Source: Agriotes lineatus (lineage: Eukaryota > Arthropoda > Insecta > Coleoptera > Elateridae). From it: a stretch of DNA of 64,000 bases. A program made the translations under genes and the position numbers. The notes under the pieces were generated by a model. The model did not search any database. It was not told where the DNA came from and worked only from the letters and a program-made list of their open reading frames with translations. The stretch spans positions 98,127 through 162,126 of the forward strand of contig CALNHX010002977.1 in NCBI GenBank assembly GCA_940337035.1, written 5' to 3'. Below are positions 20,645 through 31,621 of this stretch, one piece after another; within the stretch, counting starts at the first letter, position 1; each line of letters begins with the position of its first letter.

Positions 20645-21007
20645 ATGATATCAGTTCTTCTGATTTTTTTAAAAGATATAGTCAGTTCCGAAAATATGCT
20701 TATTGCGGCACAAGAAGGTACAGTTGCCTATCACACAATAAGACACATCCAAAGTTTTAGATCTTTAGACTGCACTTCCAAATTTATTGATCGTATGTCT
20801 GAATCTAAATTTATGTCAGCCAGAACAAAGACTGAAGCAGTTGTAAAGAATATTTTGGCCACAGAAGCAAAATCAAGACTTGAAAATGCTCATTTGCTTA
20901 GCATTACGATTGACTCTTCAAAGTCAAACCATAAGGATATAAAGATTGTCCCATTACTCGTACGATATTTTGATGAACAGCTATACAAGTTAAACTTTTT
21001 ATACTGA
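20645..21007 (+). pseudogene. hAT transposase central fragment
   Basis: A 120-residue frame with AAQEGTVAYHTIRHIQSFRS, FMSARTKTEAVVKNILA, ITIDSSKSNHKDIKIVPLLV and RYFDEQ. This pattern (EGT.AYH, ART..EAIV.N, ID.S..KDIK.VP..VRYF) is known from hAT-like transposases of the DUF4371-like group; the Asp in TIDSS corresponds to the first catalytic Asp. It lies inside the hAT ends at 20073 and 21350. The C-terminal catalytic and dimerisation domains are missing. Confidence 0.78.
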
Positions 21008-22611
21008 AAAATTGATATAGATATACAAATGTAATTAAAAATAATCGTTTAAGGGATTAATTGGTTATATTCTTATTATTTCTTGTGTACTTTTTTTCCT
21101 TGAAAAATTATGGTCACCATAAACATAGTAGCTTTGCTGAATGCATGTTAGTATTATTATTGTCATCTGATATTCCCAAAGTGCTAGCATAAAAAACATT
21201 TAGCCGTAAAAATTTGAATTCGTCAGTTTTATAACAGGTAATTTTTTAAAAAGCTAGATATTATGTTAGCCGCTAAATATTTAATTTCACTGCTAAAACG
21301 CCTCCCAATAAGCCAGATTTAACGGAAAAATCATAGACCTGGCAACGCTGGATTGAATATGACCTGGCGACGTAGTGTGCTTTTAGAACTTAGTTACCTG
21401 TTCTCATGGTTGTTTCAATACAGTTGTTATTAGAATTTTGCGAAAATTGATCCGTGGGATATCAATCATTAACGAATGGGTAGTGGTAGTCACTGTGTTG
21501 GCACAAAAATTTGATTGAACAATTTCCGAGTGTACCTATATCGGAAATATAACCTAAAATGTTCAAAACTTCGTGTTTACTGGGGTGATTCGTCCGTTAT
21601 AAACTCATAAATCAGGTACACCACACGCCTCTGGCAGATTTAGTACAATTCCCAAACCCTCTAGGTGGAGATACTAACCGCTTGTATTTTTTTTACCACA
21701 TTCGGTATGTATAGTTTGTTTAGCTCACCTAAAATAACTGTGCCGATGAAAACTGTACTTGCAGTGGGGGCGGCAATGAAGCGTATGTACGGTGAACATC
21801 AGCTGTGTTTCTGCGTATGGGTCCTGCATGTAATTAGTTTTGAATAGGCAGTTTCTTTGTCCTTTTTGTGCATTTCATCTGCACAGTTATTTTGGTTGGG
21901 TTATGTACCGTTAACGATATTTATTAATGTCTATATTTCAAAAAGCATTTGTAATAAGAATATTCTCTTCTTTCAGAACTACAACAAAATTATGAAGTGT
22001 AGCAGCTGACACAGTAGTGACGGGTGCCTTGTCTATTTCTGCAGATGTACATCAAGCTTCAAGTAAGCGTATAAATAATTCGAACGAATACAGGAAAAGA
22101 TTGTTAGCGGTTATAAAACCCTTCACCCACTTAAAAATCAGTACATCAGAAATGCGCACCAACTTTTACGTTAATCTTGTATTTTCTAATGTTGCGTATG
22201 AACAAATTGGAATTCTTAAAATAACTGGTTAATTACTTAGAATTATAACCTACATATTCAAACAATCAATAGTATGAGCAGTTTATCTCAGTTTCTATGG
22301 TGATAATTGATTTCAGTTTATTATTTTGCGCTTTTCATTCTTTAAGGAATAGTACGTAGGGCGACATTTGTACCCAATATCGCAGGTGCCCTGAATATAT
22401 CCAGATATTTTTTTCTTGCTGATCATTCATGCTTTTTACAAAAGAATTCATGAACTTGAAAAAGTTATTGGTAATAATCAGTGCACTAGGGATATTGCAG
22501 GTAGTAATTAACCTGTTTTTTTAACTCTTGAATAATTATTGCTGAGCGCGATTACATATTGATTTGATGTTGCACATATTTATGCATCCGTATTGCTTTT
22601 TACTTCCCTCA

Positions 22612-22990
22612 TCTGAAAGACGAAGGAAGTATTGTAATCACGAAGAAATTACTTTCCGAGATTTCTTCAGATCTTCACGTTTTCACGTCCCTAGATGACG
22701 AAAAACAGGTTTTCTTAATTCCGTCTGTCTGTCTGTCTGTTGGCAGTATAGCTCAAAAACTATTTGTCGGAGGAAGATGATATTTTGTATACATATTATA
22801 TATCTATCTCGCATGAACCGGTACGATTTCATACAAATATATATAGGGTGAGCACCTTAAAAAAATAAAATGTTGTTTATTTTTGGGTTAATTTTGAAAT
22901 AGAAAGAAGTAATAACTTTCAAATATGTCAGGCTTTATATTTGTCGAAAATAAGACTCAGACAATGCAGGATAATGTCACAAAAAAGTAA
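22612..22990 (+). repeat. Diverged ACTTCC-TCTG-like repeat, lineage 2
   Basis: Same order of blocks as the repeats at 3.8-6.1 kb but with different sequence: TTACTTCCCTC...GGAAGTATTGTAATCAC, CAGATCTTCACGTTTTCACG, a short TCTG tract (22724-22740), then GTATAGCTCAAAAAC. The right end is unclear. Confidence 0.65.
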
Positions 22991-23026
22991 AAACGTTTCC
23001 ACAATAAGAATGTTCCGTTCAAGAGA

Positions 23027-23127
23027 GGCTCGGTGGCGTAGTTGGCTTTATTGATGCAGATACGATTTCTACGCAAGTGCAGTTACGATTGCTACAATGC
23101 GGCGGGTTCAAACCCCAGCGGGATACA
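23027..23127 (+). repeat. tRNA-derived sequence, possible SINE head
   Basis: Carries an A box, TGGCGTAGTTGG (23034-23045), and a B box, GGTTCAAACCC (23105-23115). The spacing of about 59 bp is longer than in a simple tRNA, and the acceptor and T stems do not pair, so it is not a functional tRNA. A T-rich run follows. This fits an RNA polymerase III SINE head, but no second copy is in the window. Confidence 0.4.
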
Positions 23128-23349
23128 TTTTTTTTATTCAAAATGTATTTAATTGATTAGAAACGTGAAGATATTTTTAGTCCTAACTTTATTTGATTTT
23201 TAAAGTTATTTAGTGTCACTGTCGACGAGGGACGTTTTGGGTAGAGCCTTTTACAGATTTTTTGGAATTTATTTTTGTACAGCTTAGAGTGTTTAATTTT
23301 TAGTAAAGTGAAACAGTACAGTTTATAAATTCGCTAAATATGTAATAAT

Positions 23350-24008
23350 TAGAGTCCGTCAAAATATTCCCGTATTTTTTTTAAATATAGCATAGCAAAA
23401 TGGCATTTATTTTTTCAAATATGGCATATAAAATGGCACTTATTTCAAAATAAAGCATAAAAAATCGTAAGTATTTCAAAAAGTTGAAATTTTAGAAAAA
23501 CTGTCACCAGTAATATTAAAAATCCCACAACTCAAATACAAAAGACAAAGTAATCTGATGAAAACGACGGGCTCAAGGCAAATAAGTGGAATGTTGGTAT
23601 CCGAGGTGCATTGAAGGGAAGGGGGAGAGCACGGGGTTGTTGTTGACGAGTGGACGTAACAAGATACTTGCCTGAGCGTTGAGGCGCTCGACGAGCGGTC
23701 ACCCCCGCCCCGGTCATCGACCTTAGTACCTGGCACTTTCCAAAACTTCTGCATGTCTATTTGAAATTTGTAAGCCGTTTTGTTGTGAATTAGCAACATA
23801 ATATCGATTTTGATTGAAATATAGCATTAAAATATGGCATTTATCCAAAATATAGCATTTATCGCGAAAAAGGGCATTTTATATCATTTATGGCATCAAC
23901 AAATGTGGTTCATTCCACCCCTTACTACATGAAACGCTTAAATACGAAATCTGGCCCTAAGTGGGGCAACAGTAAGAAACATGGCAAAATGGCATTTGGC
24001 GGACTCTA
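23350..24008. mobile_element. Non-autonomous hAT-like element
   Basis: Perfect 8-bp target duplication GTAATAAT (23342-23349 and 24009-24016) flanks inverted ends TAGAGTCCG. The duplication fits the hAT consensus nTnnnnAn. The interior is made of degenerate repeats of a GGCATTTAT-like motif around a GC-rich core (about 23565-23735). No transposase frame is convincing. Confidence 0.82.
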
Positions 24009-24067
24009 GTAATAATTAAACATTTATTTGAAGTTAATAACATTTTTATCTTGCATTTTAGTTTGTA

Positions 24068-24762
24068 AAGGGTGTTTTTTTTTAGAGGGGGAGAACTTTA
24101 AATTGAAATAAATCACAGAAAGATGTTTTTAATATCAATGAAATTGCTTTATTTGAAAGATAATTTTATGACATTTTTGTTTCAATATGATTTCGGGCAT
24201 GTGACCGCCGCGGCTGGCGTGTACATGACGTAATCTGGAGGTTCAGTTTTCACACACTTCGCAGTAAATAAGGCTGTATTTTGGCAATAATGCGTCGAAT
24301 GTTGGCTTCTAAGGGCTCAATTGTTTCCGGTTTATCGACGTAGACATGCGACTTTACATATCCTCAAAGAAAATAATCTAACGGCGTCAAATTGCACGAA
24401 AGTGGTGGCCAATTAACAGATCCACAAAATGGATCTTTAACTGGCCACCTCTTTTGTGCGATAGGTGTTAAGTCAGCGGACCTAGGAGGTCATACAGTTG
24501 GGCCACCTTGCCTATCCATCTCCCGTTGTAATCTTGATTTAAAACATTTCTAACTATGATGGAAAAATGTGCAGGAGCTCCATCGTGCATAAACCACATG
24601 TTTAATCTGTTAAAAAGTGGCACATCTTCCAAAAAAATGGGTAATTCATTTCGTAAAAATTCAAGCATAATTCTCTCGTTAAACGATTAGGGAGAAATAC
24701 TGGTCCAATCAAACAGTTTCCAAAATAGCAAGCGAAAAATGATTTTGGTGATGCAGTAATAA
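24068..24762 (-). pseudogene. Tc1/mariner-type transposase, C-terminal half
   Basis: On the minus strand: LRNELPIFLEDVPLF, WFMHDGAPAHFSI (second catalytic Asp), RWIGK, then in other frames a SADLTP-type and an LTPLDYFL segment and a degraded C terminus. A probable element end, AAGGGTGTTTTTTTTTAGAG, lies at 24068. The copy is cut on the other side by the LINE tail at 24763. It belongs to the same broad lineage as element B at 16.3-17.2 kb but is a different subfamily. Confidence 0.72.
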
Positions 24763-25100
24763 ATAATAATAGTAATAATAATAATAATAATCTTTATTAT
24801 TAGCACATGGCTAGACGCATACAGAAATATTATAGGTACATCCATTATAAATCTTACAAGCTAGATATCTGAACTTTAAAATAAAATGATTTACTTAATT
24901 TACACTCTATACATATTTTTAAAATTTTTGCAGATTTTTACAAGAATTTATTTGGTCAGGTACATTATATTGTGCCAACCCCCTGTAAAACATACTATTC
25001 TGGCTATAAGTTGTGTTAACTCTATCCAAATACAAAATATTTCTAGAACATAGGCGGTGAGCCAAGTTCTGCGGCAATCAAACGAGTCAGAGCTTTATTT
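24763..25100 (-). pseudogene. LINE 3' end with AAT tail
   Basis: Minus-strand LINE: the ORF2 C terminus reads NILYLDRVNTTYSQNSMFY then RGLAQYNVPD (about 24955-25065). A 3' UTR follows, ending in AATAAAG and an (ATT)n tail (24763-24792 on the plus strand as AAT repeats). The 5' part is missing. Tail and C-terminal motifs resemble the LINEs at 9.4 and 59.3 kb in type. Confidence 0.72.
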
Positions 25101-25142
25101 TGTTTTTTTTTTTTAAATATCTATTTCAGTGCTATTCATTAG

Positions 25143-25930
25143 AAACTAGCAACCAGTGAGACAAATGCCTCATTTAAAAAAACAAAAAAGACCGTTTTGC
25201 AAATAGAACGCGTATTCACCACACGTACGTATATGACGTCATTGTTGGTAGCAAACTACCAGTCGCATTCGCCTTGATAAAATTTGCCTAGAATCTAACC
25301 TAACCTTAGGATTAGGATAATTAAGATAATAATTAGTGTTAGAGACTGAAATTCGGTTCCTGACCTGACATGACCATTCCAAACATATAACTTTTTTTCT
25401 CTATCTCTTACGGTTTGGCTGCTGAAACAGCGTCCCGGACAGACAAAACAGCGTCCCGGACAGACAAGTCTATTAGATAAAGGATCTTAATAAGGCAAAG
25501 AAAGGTAAGAAAGTAATTTGTACAACTAATTATATATATCTAAAGAGCTTTATATATTTTGGGCAGTAAAGTTCATAGTGCAGCTATTTTATTCTACATC
25601 CTTTATCTAATAGACTTGTCTGTCCGGGACGCTGTTTCAGCAGCCAAACCGTAATAGATAGAGAAAAAAATTATTAAAGTTATATGTTTGGAATGGTCAT
25701 GTCAGGTCAGGAACCGAATTTCAGTCTCTAACACTAATTATTATCTTAATTATCCTAATCCTAACTTTTTAGGTTAGATTCTAGGCAAATTTTATCAAGG
25801 CGAATGCGACTGGTAGTTTGCTACCAACAATGACGTCATATACGTACGTGTGGTGAATACGCGTTCTATTTGCAAAACGGTCTTTTTTGTTTTTTTAAAT
25901 GAGACATTTGTCTCACTGGGTTGCTAGTTT
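25143..25930. mobile_element. Foldback element with arms of about 340 bp
   Basis: The left arm (25143-25485) and right arm (25598-25930) are inverted copies with very few differences; the loop is 112 bp. Outer ends are AAACTAGCAACC. The left arm contains a doubled 20-bp unit (AACAGCGTCCCGGACAGACA) that is single in the right arm, which explains its 10-21 bp extra length. No ORF of note lies inside. Confidence 0.9.
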
Positions 25931-26116
25931 TTATATAATTCGAATAGAGCACCTCAACTTACCAATCAATCATACTGGTTAGATTAGTTTCATGATATTT
26001 GTAAATTAGGTCATAAATACCTATTTATCCGGGTAAATACCCCAGGTATTTATCCATAAATATAAATACCTGGGTATTTTACATAACTCATATTTTGTCA
26101 CTTGTGTTCTGTCATT

Positions 26117-26364
26117 CTGTTACTTAGGTACTCATTGAACCATTTTAGCAATATTTGCCCAAAACCATATTTTGCCATCTTAATCAACAAAAAGTGGACG
26201 TGACTACCTCCCTGGACTTTCCCATACTGGAAACTGTGTTCTGTTACTTAGGTACTCATTGAACCATTTTAGCAATATCTACCCAAAACCATATTTTGCC
26301 ATCTTAATCAACAAAAAGTGGACGTGACTACCTCCCTGGACTTTCCCATACTGGAAACTGTTCA
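26117..26364. repeat. 124-bp tandem duplication
   Basis: Two almost identical 124-bp units (26117-26240 and 26241-26364), starting CTGTTACTTAGG and ending near CTGGAAACTG. No function is evident. Confidence 0.9.
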
Positions 26365-26859
26365 TATCGTCTTTATTCAACAGTCTTTACAACATATCAA
26401 AATTTCAACGCGATGACTCACGTCTTCACCGTGATAAGCGTTTACACTTTCACGTAAATTGCGGGTAAATATAAAAGAATGTGTAGTTCAAAACGTGACC
26501 ACCGAGCTTCTGTAGATGGCGCCAAGTGGACAAGCCGCCACTGTGCTAGTTTATGTATTATTTTCCTCAAAACGGCTGTAGCACCGAGGTGAAATTTTCT
26601 AAGTACCTGGAAATTATATTTTCTAGGGCATACAAAATCGATTTTTTTATTTTCACGGAAAAAGATTCTTTGACGCAAAAATATAACAACCGTTAGAATA
26701 AAAACATTATTTTTCAAAAATAGAGGGGGGGAGGGGGCCGGTGCGCTTACATATATCCACGAGTGTAATATTTTTTTGCATATTCATATGCTCCATTATG
26801 CACTAAGCAATTCAGTGAAAACCCCAGCTACCTATCTTGTTTTGTTTATTAATTAAAGG

Positions 26860-27600
26860 GGTTTAAATTTTCAAACTTCAAAGCTTCGTAGAGGGCGCCA
26901 CAGATAATTCATGAGATTCTTTAAAAAACAGATCGATAGCCCTTTTCGGGGTCTATCAGTGTATGAAGTTTAAACAAATTCCTGTGGGCAGTTTTTGAGA
27001 AATGATTTTTAGAAAATTTCCAAAATTTTGAAAATTTGTAATTTAGGCCCCTTAATATTTTTCAAAACACTTTTTATATCACCTCATGTTAGCCTTCATA
27101 TACTATTCAGAAAAAAAAATCAATTGAATCGATTCATCCGTTTTTGAGTAATAGGGCGTTAAACTCAAAATTTTCAAAAAATCATAGCGCCCTTCATTTT
27201 AAATCTAGCGAGTTCGGCAAAAAACTAGCAGATTTGTCCTATGACCCTCTATCGTTATTCGCGATAAAATTTTCAAAATTTTAATCACGAAAACAGTGAT
27301 ACCAAAAAAACATGCGTAACTTCCGCTTCCGGTTTCGGATTTTTTTGAAAAGCTTATTTTGTCGATGAATTTTCGATACACCCCCGCATTCCAAAGCGCA
27401 TCAAAATCGGAGGAATACTTTCGGCTGTAGGAGCGTCACCCACCCACACACAGACAGACATTTTTTTAAAAACTCTTTTTTGGGTTCCTGTAGGCCCAAA
27501 ACGGATATTTCTGTGAAAATCTCGATTTCCAAAATTTTCATGATTCCAAGACTTCTCTATACCTATGGGTATGGGAAAGTAATACATGACTAACGACAAA
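26860..27600 (-). repeat. Diverged ACTTCC-TCTG-like repeat, lineage 3
   Basis: Read on the minus strand it starts with TATTACTTTCCCATACCC, then AAGTCTTGGAATCATG, AAATCGAGATTTTCACAG, GTCTGTCTGTGTG and, further on, AAAAGCTTTTC/AAAAAAATCCGAAACCGG-like text. These blocks occur in the same order as in the repeats at 3.8-6.1 kb but at low identity. The CCGGTTTCGGATTTTTTTGA plus AAAGCTT block is the clearest shared point. The 26860 limit is approximate. Confidence 0.6.
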
Positions 27601-27652
27601 GTAGAACCAAATTATAATCCAAGTCTTGTGATGGAAAATTATCAACAACTAG

Positions 27653-27870
27653 AGAATCCGCCATTTTATTTATAGCATTTTGGCTTCGAATTTCTAATCA
27701 GCTGCTTCAAAAACCCTTGTATACCAATTTTTATTCAAACCTGATAATTTTTTATATGTGGCCGCCATATTGAATTCGCCATTTTGTTTACAGCAATTTT
27801 GGTTTTATACTTTTAATCAACGATATAAAATCCTGCGGCATACCAATTTTTGCTTGAGTCTTAGTTCATC
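27653..27870. repeat. Diverged tandem duplication
   Basis: Two adjacent related stretches of about 110 bp, both beginning GAATnCGCCATTTT and sharing a central CATACCAATTTTT-like block. Identity is moderate, so the duplication is old. Confidence 0.6.
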
Positions 27871-28166
27871 TGAGGTTTTGGCCAGCTTTTCGGAATTTGC
27901 ACCTATTGTGCAGCTTCATTTGCTTGTTTGCGTTGTGGCGTTTTTTGATTGGTTGGAATGAATTTAGGACAAACGGACATGCGCAGTAGCATTTTTCGTT
28001 TCTTCGTCTTTTTCTTCTGTCGTTATGTGTACAAACAATAATAAGTAATCAAACCAGTGTCGTTTCATTTTCATGCAGCACATTATTTCATTTACTAGTG
28101 AATCACCCGAGCTACGCTTCGGTTCGCTACTTTAGGAGAGATTTATTAATATAAATTAAAAAAGGA

Positions 28167-28237
28167 CGCATTGGCCAGGAATCGAACCCGGGCCGCCCGC
28201 GTGGCAGACGAGCATTCTATCACTGAACCAACGATGC
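28167..28237 (-). tRNA. tRNA-Gly(GCC)-like sequence, probably pseudogene or SINE head
   Basis: The minus strand gives a 71-nt tRNA-Gly with anticodon loop CTGCCAC (GCC), A box TGGTTCAGTGATAG-like and B box GGTTCGATTCC. Acceptor-stem pairs 5/68 and 7/66 are mismatched and other positions are reduced to G-U, unlike an intact gene. It lies between a GAATCACCCGAGCTACGC segment (28100) and a tail with CAATTTAATCGGTCCAG (28365), text that looks like retroposon flanks. A tRNA-derived SINE or a processed pseudogene is more likely than a working gene. Confidence 0.65.
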
Positions 28238-28249
28238 TATAATAGTATA

Positions 28250-28442
28250 TGATTATTAAGGGTTTTATAATTTAATTTTACTTGACTTTTTCGTACTTTT
28301 TTGGGAATAAAAACCGACCTACGATCTAAGTCTAAAAATTAGCAAAATTTTAAAATGTCATGCAATTTAATCGGTCCAGTATCTTCGAAGGAGACAGCGA
28401 ACAAACATACAAAGAAAGAGACCACCGATTTTATGGTATAGG
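28250..28442. repeat. Probable retroposon tail next to tRNA-Gly
   Basis: Contains CAATTTAATCGGTCCAG, GGAGACAGCGAACAAACATA and a purine-rich end. Text of this kind is common at 3' ends of RTE-type LINEs and their SINEs. The boundaries and the relation to the tRNA-like head are inferred. Confidence 0.35.
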
Positions 28443-28892
28443 ATAAGTTCGAACTTTATTATGTTATTATTGTATCCACGTGTTGTTTATTTATGACAAA
28501 ACCTGTTCCAAACTCATGGGTGTTCCTGTTATTTCCGCTACTACGTACATATTTGCTAATTTCCATGTTTGCCGTCCCTGGCCATCTTATTTCTCGTATA
28601 GCCATCATATTCATTTATAAGTGTTCGCGCTGTGATTCGTCCGTTTATCCGTCCTATTCCGAAGCTCTTGCTGCATTATCATAACTGCTAGGTTTTTTTA
28701 CAGATCAAGAAAAGAATCCCCAGGGATAGTTAGCCCCACGCCCAACTTTTTCAGTCGCCCCCTGATACTGTGGGTCTATTTTGTCTTCTCCTCACAGGAG
28801 TAAAATGTATTGGGCAAAATTATTTTACATAGTGATCTTCTATGGATTTAAAGTATATCATACAAGCGAAATACATTATAGTTCAGTAAACG

Positions 28893-28968
28893 CTCTGTAT
28901 TCTATTACTATGTATGTATAACAAATCGAGCTCTATATTCTATTACTATGTATGTATAACAAATCGAA
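28893..28968. repeat. 38-bp tandem duplication
   Basis: Two units (28893-28930 and 28931-28968) differing at about two positions, containing TATTCTATTACTATGTATG. Confidence 0.85.
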
Positions 28969-31360
28969 ATGTACCTGAGCATTTCAAACTTTTTAACTTG
29001 ATTTTTCTTTTTTGTTACTGATATTTACGTTACGATCAGCTCCATTAGATATAGTGAACTACAAGTCAATTCGAAAGTTTACGATTTGAACTGCGCTGTA
29101 TTTGACAGTGGTCCTTATTTCGACTTACACCGAAAAATACACGTGCAGATATGTTGACAACCTTCATAATTTATAAGGTTTTATAACGACAGCAGTACTA
29201 GCGATCTTGTTTGAGAGCGCCCCCACAGTCGACTGGGCCATATAATAGAACAGTTTGGTTCTATAAATTTTAGCAAGCCATGCATAATGCAAATACTATA
29301 GTAATATAGTTTAAACAATAAATTATGACTAAAATATTAAGTAGCATGAAACATTCAATGGCCATTAATTGCGTTGTAATAGGTTTCTTGACCTGCATTC
29401 AAAAACGCTAAGACGAATTTCGCTATAAGTACATGACGACGTAAACAATGTAACGTACACAAAATGGATTAGTAAAATGTCTTGTTATAAGCAGAATCGT
29501 TATATCTGATACTTGTTATATAAAGATTTACTGAATGGTAGTTCATAAGTACCTATTTACTTAAAAAAATATATAAAATCTATGTATAGTCAAACAAACA
29601 CTCAGTAAATCATAACTACTTGATTGAAATTGTTAAGATATTTGTTTATAATAAAGTGTAGACTGTAATCATGTAAGCTATGATCAAACAGTTGTAAGCT
29701 AATTAAAATCTGTTTTTATGAGAGTACAAATTACAATTACCAGAATACCATTAAAATTGTTAGTTTTAATAAAATCTAATGTTTTTTTTTAATGAATATT
29801 AATGGTTAAAACTGTGTTACTAGTAACTGGTTGCACGTTATGTGATTTTATTCAAATCAAAATACTGGCGATAATTCAACAGCTAAAAAATAGTAAAATT
29901 GTTCTCTAACTTTCGTTTGAAAACTGTTTTAATCTATTTTCGAACTATGAGCCTTAGGTAATTTAAAGACCCAAATAAATTATGTTTCTGCAATACCAAT
30001 TTAGTAAACGAGATATAATCGACTTGCTGAGAATTGTACATTCTCTTTCAGGGCCGTTTATTATTATATAAAAATGCTATAATCTCGAATAACTCCGTGA
30101 CTAACCAACTTTCATTGTATCATGTTCTATAACGCTCTTCTTATGCACCAAAAGCATTCATTCTTAGAAAAATCCGCAAAACTATAAAAACATTCCCCTG
30201 TCAGCAAAATTGAAACCCGCAAGACGTTTGTGCGATTTCCACGAAGGATCTGAAAATCCGACAATTTCAAGGATGACGGTTGGAAATGTGTGCGGTCCTA
30301 GATTAGGCTAGGATTTAGATAATCAAAAAATGTTTTTCGAAGTGCTCTATACTGCCACAAAAAACTATTATGTGGGCCGGATGTGGCGGAGGGAGGTGCA
30401 AACGGGTGAGGGATTAGCGACACCTTCGAAGTGACGAGAACAAATCTCCTTGTCCACGTGTTTTTATTTCTTCCACAAATCTTAAATCGTTGTTTACTTC
30501 AAGGCCAGCGAGCACCTTGGTGTAAAGCACCGTTCACAACGAATTTCCATGCTTTTCCGGGGTCGCAGTTGCGCGCCCATTCAGCGATGGTTATTGGTAA
30601 CGCTTATTCTGATTAAAATTGTTATTGATATCGTAATCAGCAATAATCTAGAAAATATATGTGATCGCGTTATGCCTCTTACGTAGTAGACGGTCGTCCT
30701 ACAGGACCATAAAACAACAGGCTTTCAATGGCGCGTAGGCCCCGCGTCTAATTGAACATTGACATCTCCACCGTAGTCAGTTGTTCTAAACATTTCTTAA
30801 TGAAGGTGAAGGTTTTCCAATGCTTCTTCACATACGTTGAAGGATCGAATATGAATAATTTTGTGTAGAAGTTGCTTTATTTTTTAAGGCTGGTGTTTGA
30901 GTTTTTCAATATATTCATATGTATCTCGGAAGCGAAAATAGTGGGCGAGTCATTTACCTGGGACGAATGATAACAAGTCTACGAAGAGAATATTAAAGTA
31001 GAAGCCAAGAAGATAAGTCAACTATTAAGGCGTTGGAGGGAGGACAACTAGAAACTGGATAAAGACTTCGCAAACAACAAGATGGTAAAATTTCAATTTA
31101 ATCCCTAATAAGTTTTTAAAAGCTTAAGATTCAAACTACAATTGTAAAAAAGTATTTGTTCGAAAGGTAAGCCTTCGTAATTACAGCTGTCGAACAAAAT
31201 TAAGTACAGTTCCCGATTTTATTTCACTCGTTGCCTGAAATACAGCTGCTTCAAATTTAACATGAGAGACTAGGGCTGGGCAAATACATATTTGCCTGTT
31301 TTTCCTACTGAGCATAATAAGATAATTTTAAATGTGTACTTTAATATAATAGCTATTTAT
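28969..31360. other. AT-rich DNA without recognisable features
   Basis: About 2.4 kb with no ORF that resembles a known protein and no clear terminal repeats. A GC-richer patch at 30360-30430 and another at 30680-30760 stand out from the background but show no coding or structural signal that I can name. Confidence 0.4.
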
Positions 31361-31453
31361 GCAACAAGTGCTAAAAGTCGACGTTTATGCACGAGACATG
31401 ATGCTGAGTTTCATAACATGTCTCGTGCATAAACGACTTTTAGCACGCGTTGC
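31361..31453. repeat. Hairpin ending in GTTGCATACAA
   Basis: Inverted arms of about 40 bp (GTGCTAAAAGTCG and TTTATGCACGAGACATG and their inverse). The right side runs into GCGTTGCATACAATATTTT (31447-31465), text that recurs in the satellite at 61.6-64.0 kb and beside the hairpin at 48.3 kb. Confidence 0.85.
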
Positions 31454-31502
31454 ATACAATATTTTATCTACTCCAGTGGGATAAGTAACGCATTACGTCA
31501 CC

Positions 31503-31621
31503 CATTTGACACTATTTCAGTTACGTAATGAAGCTCATTACACCACTCAGTTATGTAATGGTTTCATTACGCAACTGAGTTGTGTAATGACTTCATTACG
31601 TAACTGAAATAGTGTCAAATG
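31503..31621. repeat. Foldback with 58-bp arms
   Basis: CATTTGACACTATTTCAG at the left is mirrored by CTGAAATAGTGTCAAATG at the right, with pairing almost to the centre and with TTACGTAATG-type repeats inside. It is part of a wider nested structure (31361-31860) in which GTAGATAAAAT occurs inverted at 31708, and AGTGGGATAA at 31480 has an inverse at 31838. The outer loop contains CTCGTGCTACGCACTCG (31778-31794). Confidence 0.85.

Larger units (their letters stand above)
20073..21350. mobile_element. hAT element with 8-bp target duplication
   Basis: Terminal inverted repeats CAGTGTTGCCAG (left) and CAGCGTTGCCAG (right, read inverted) are of the hAT type. They are flanked by GATTGCAT (20065-20072) and GATTGAAT (21351-21358), an 8-bp duplication with one mismatch. 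At 1278 bp it is far shorter than an autonomous hAT and carries only two transposase pieces in opposite orientations. Confidence 0.85.
19050..22365. mobile_element. Giant foldback with arms of about 930 bp
   Basis: The sequence from 19050 to about 19982 is repeated in inverted orientation from about 21408 to 22365. The outer ends are CGTCCTACGTACTATT on the left and AATAGTACGTAGGGCG on the right. Pairing is strong throughout (for example CCGTACATACGCTTCATT against its inverse near 21780) with small indels. The loop holds a hAT element. The arms carry no recognisable protein. No clear target-site duplication was seen, so it could be a foldback transposon or an inverted segmental duplication. 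Confidence 0.8.
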
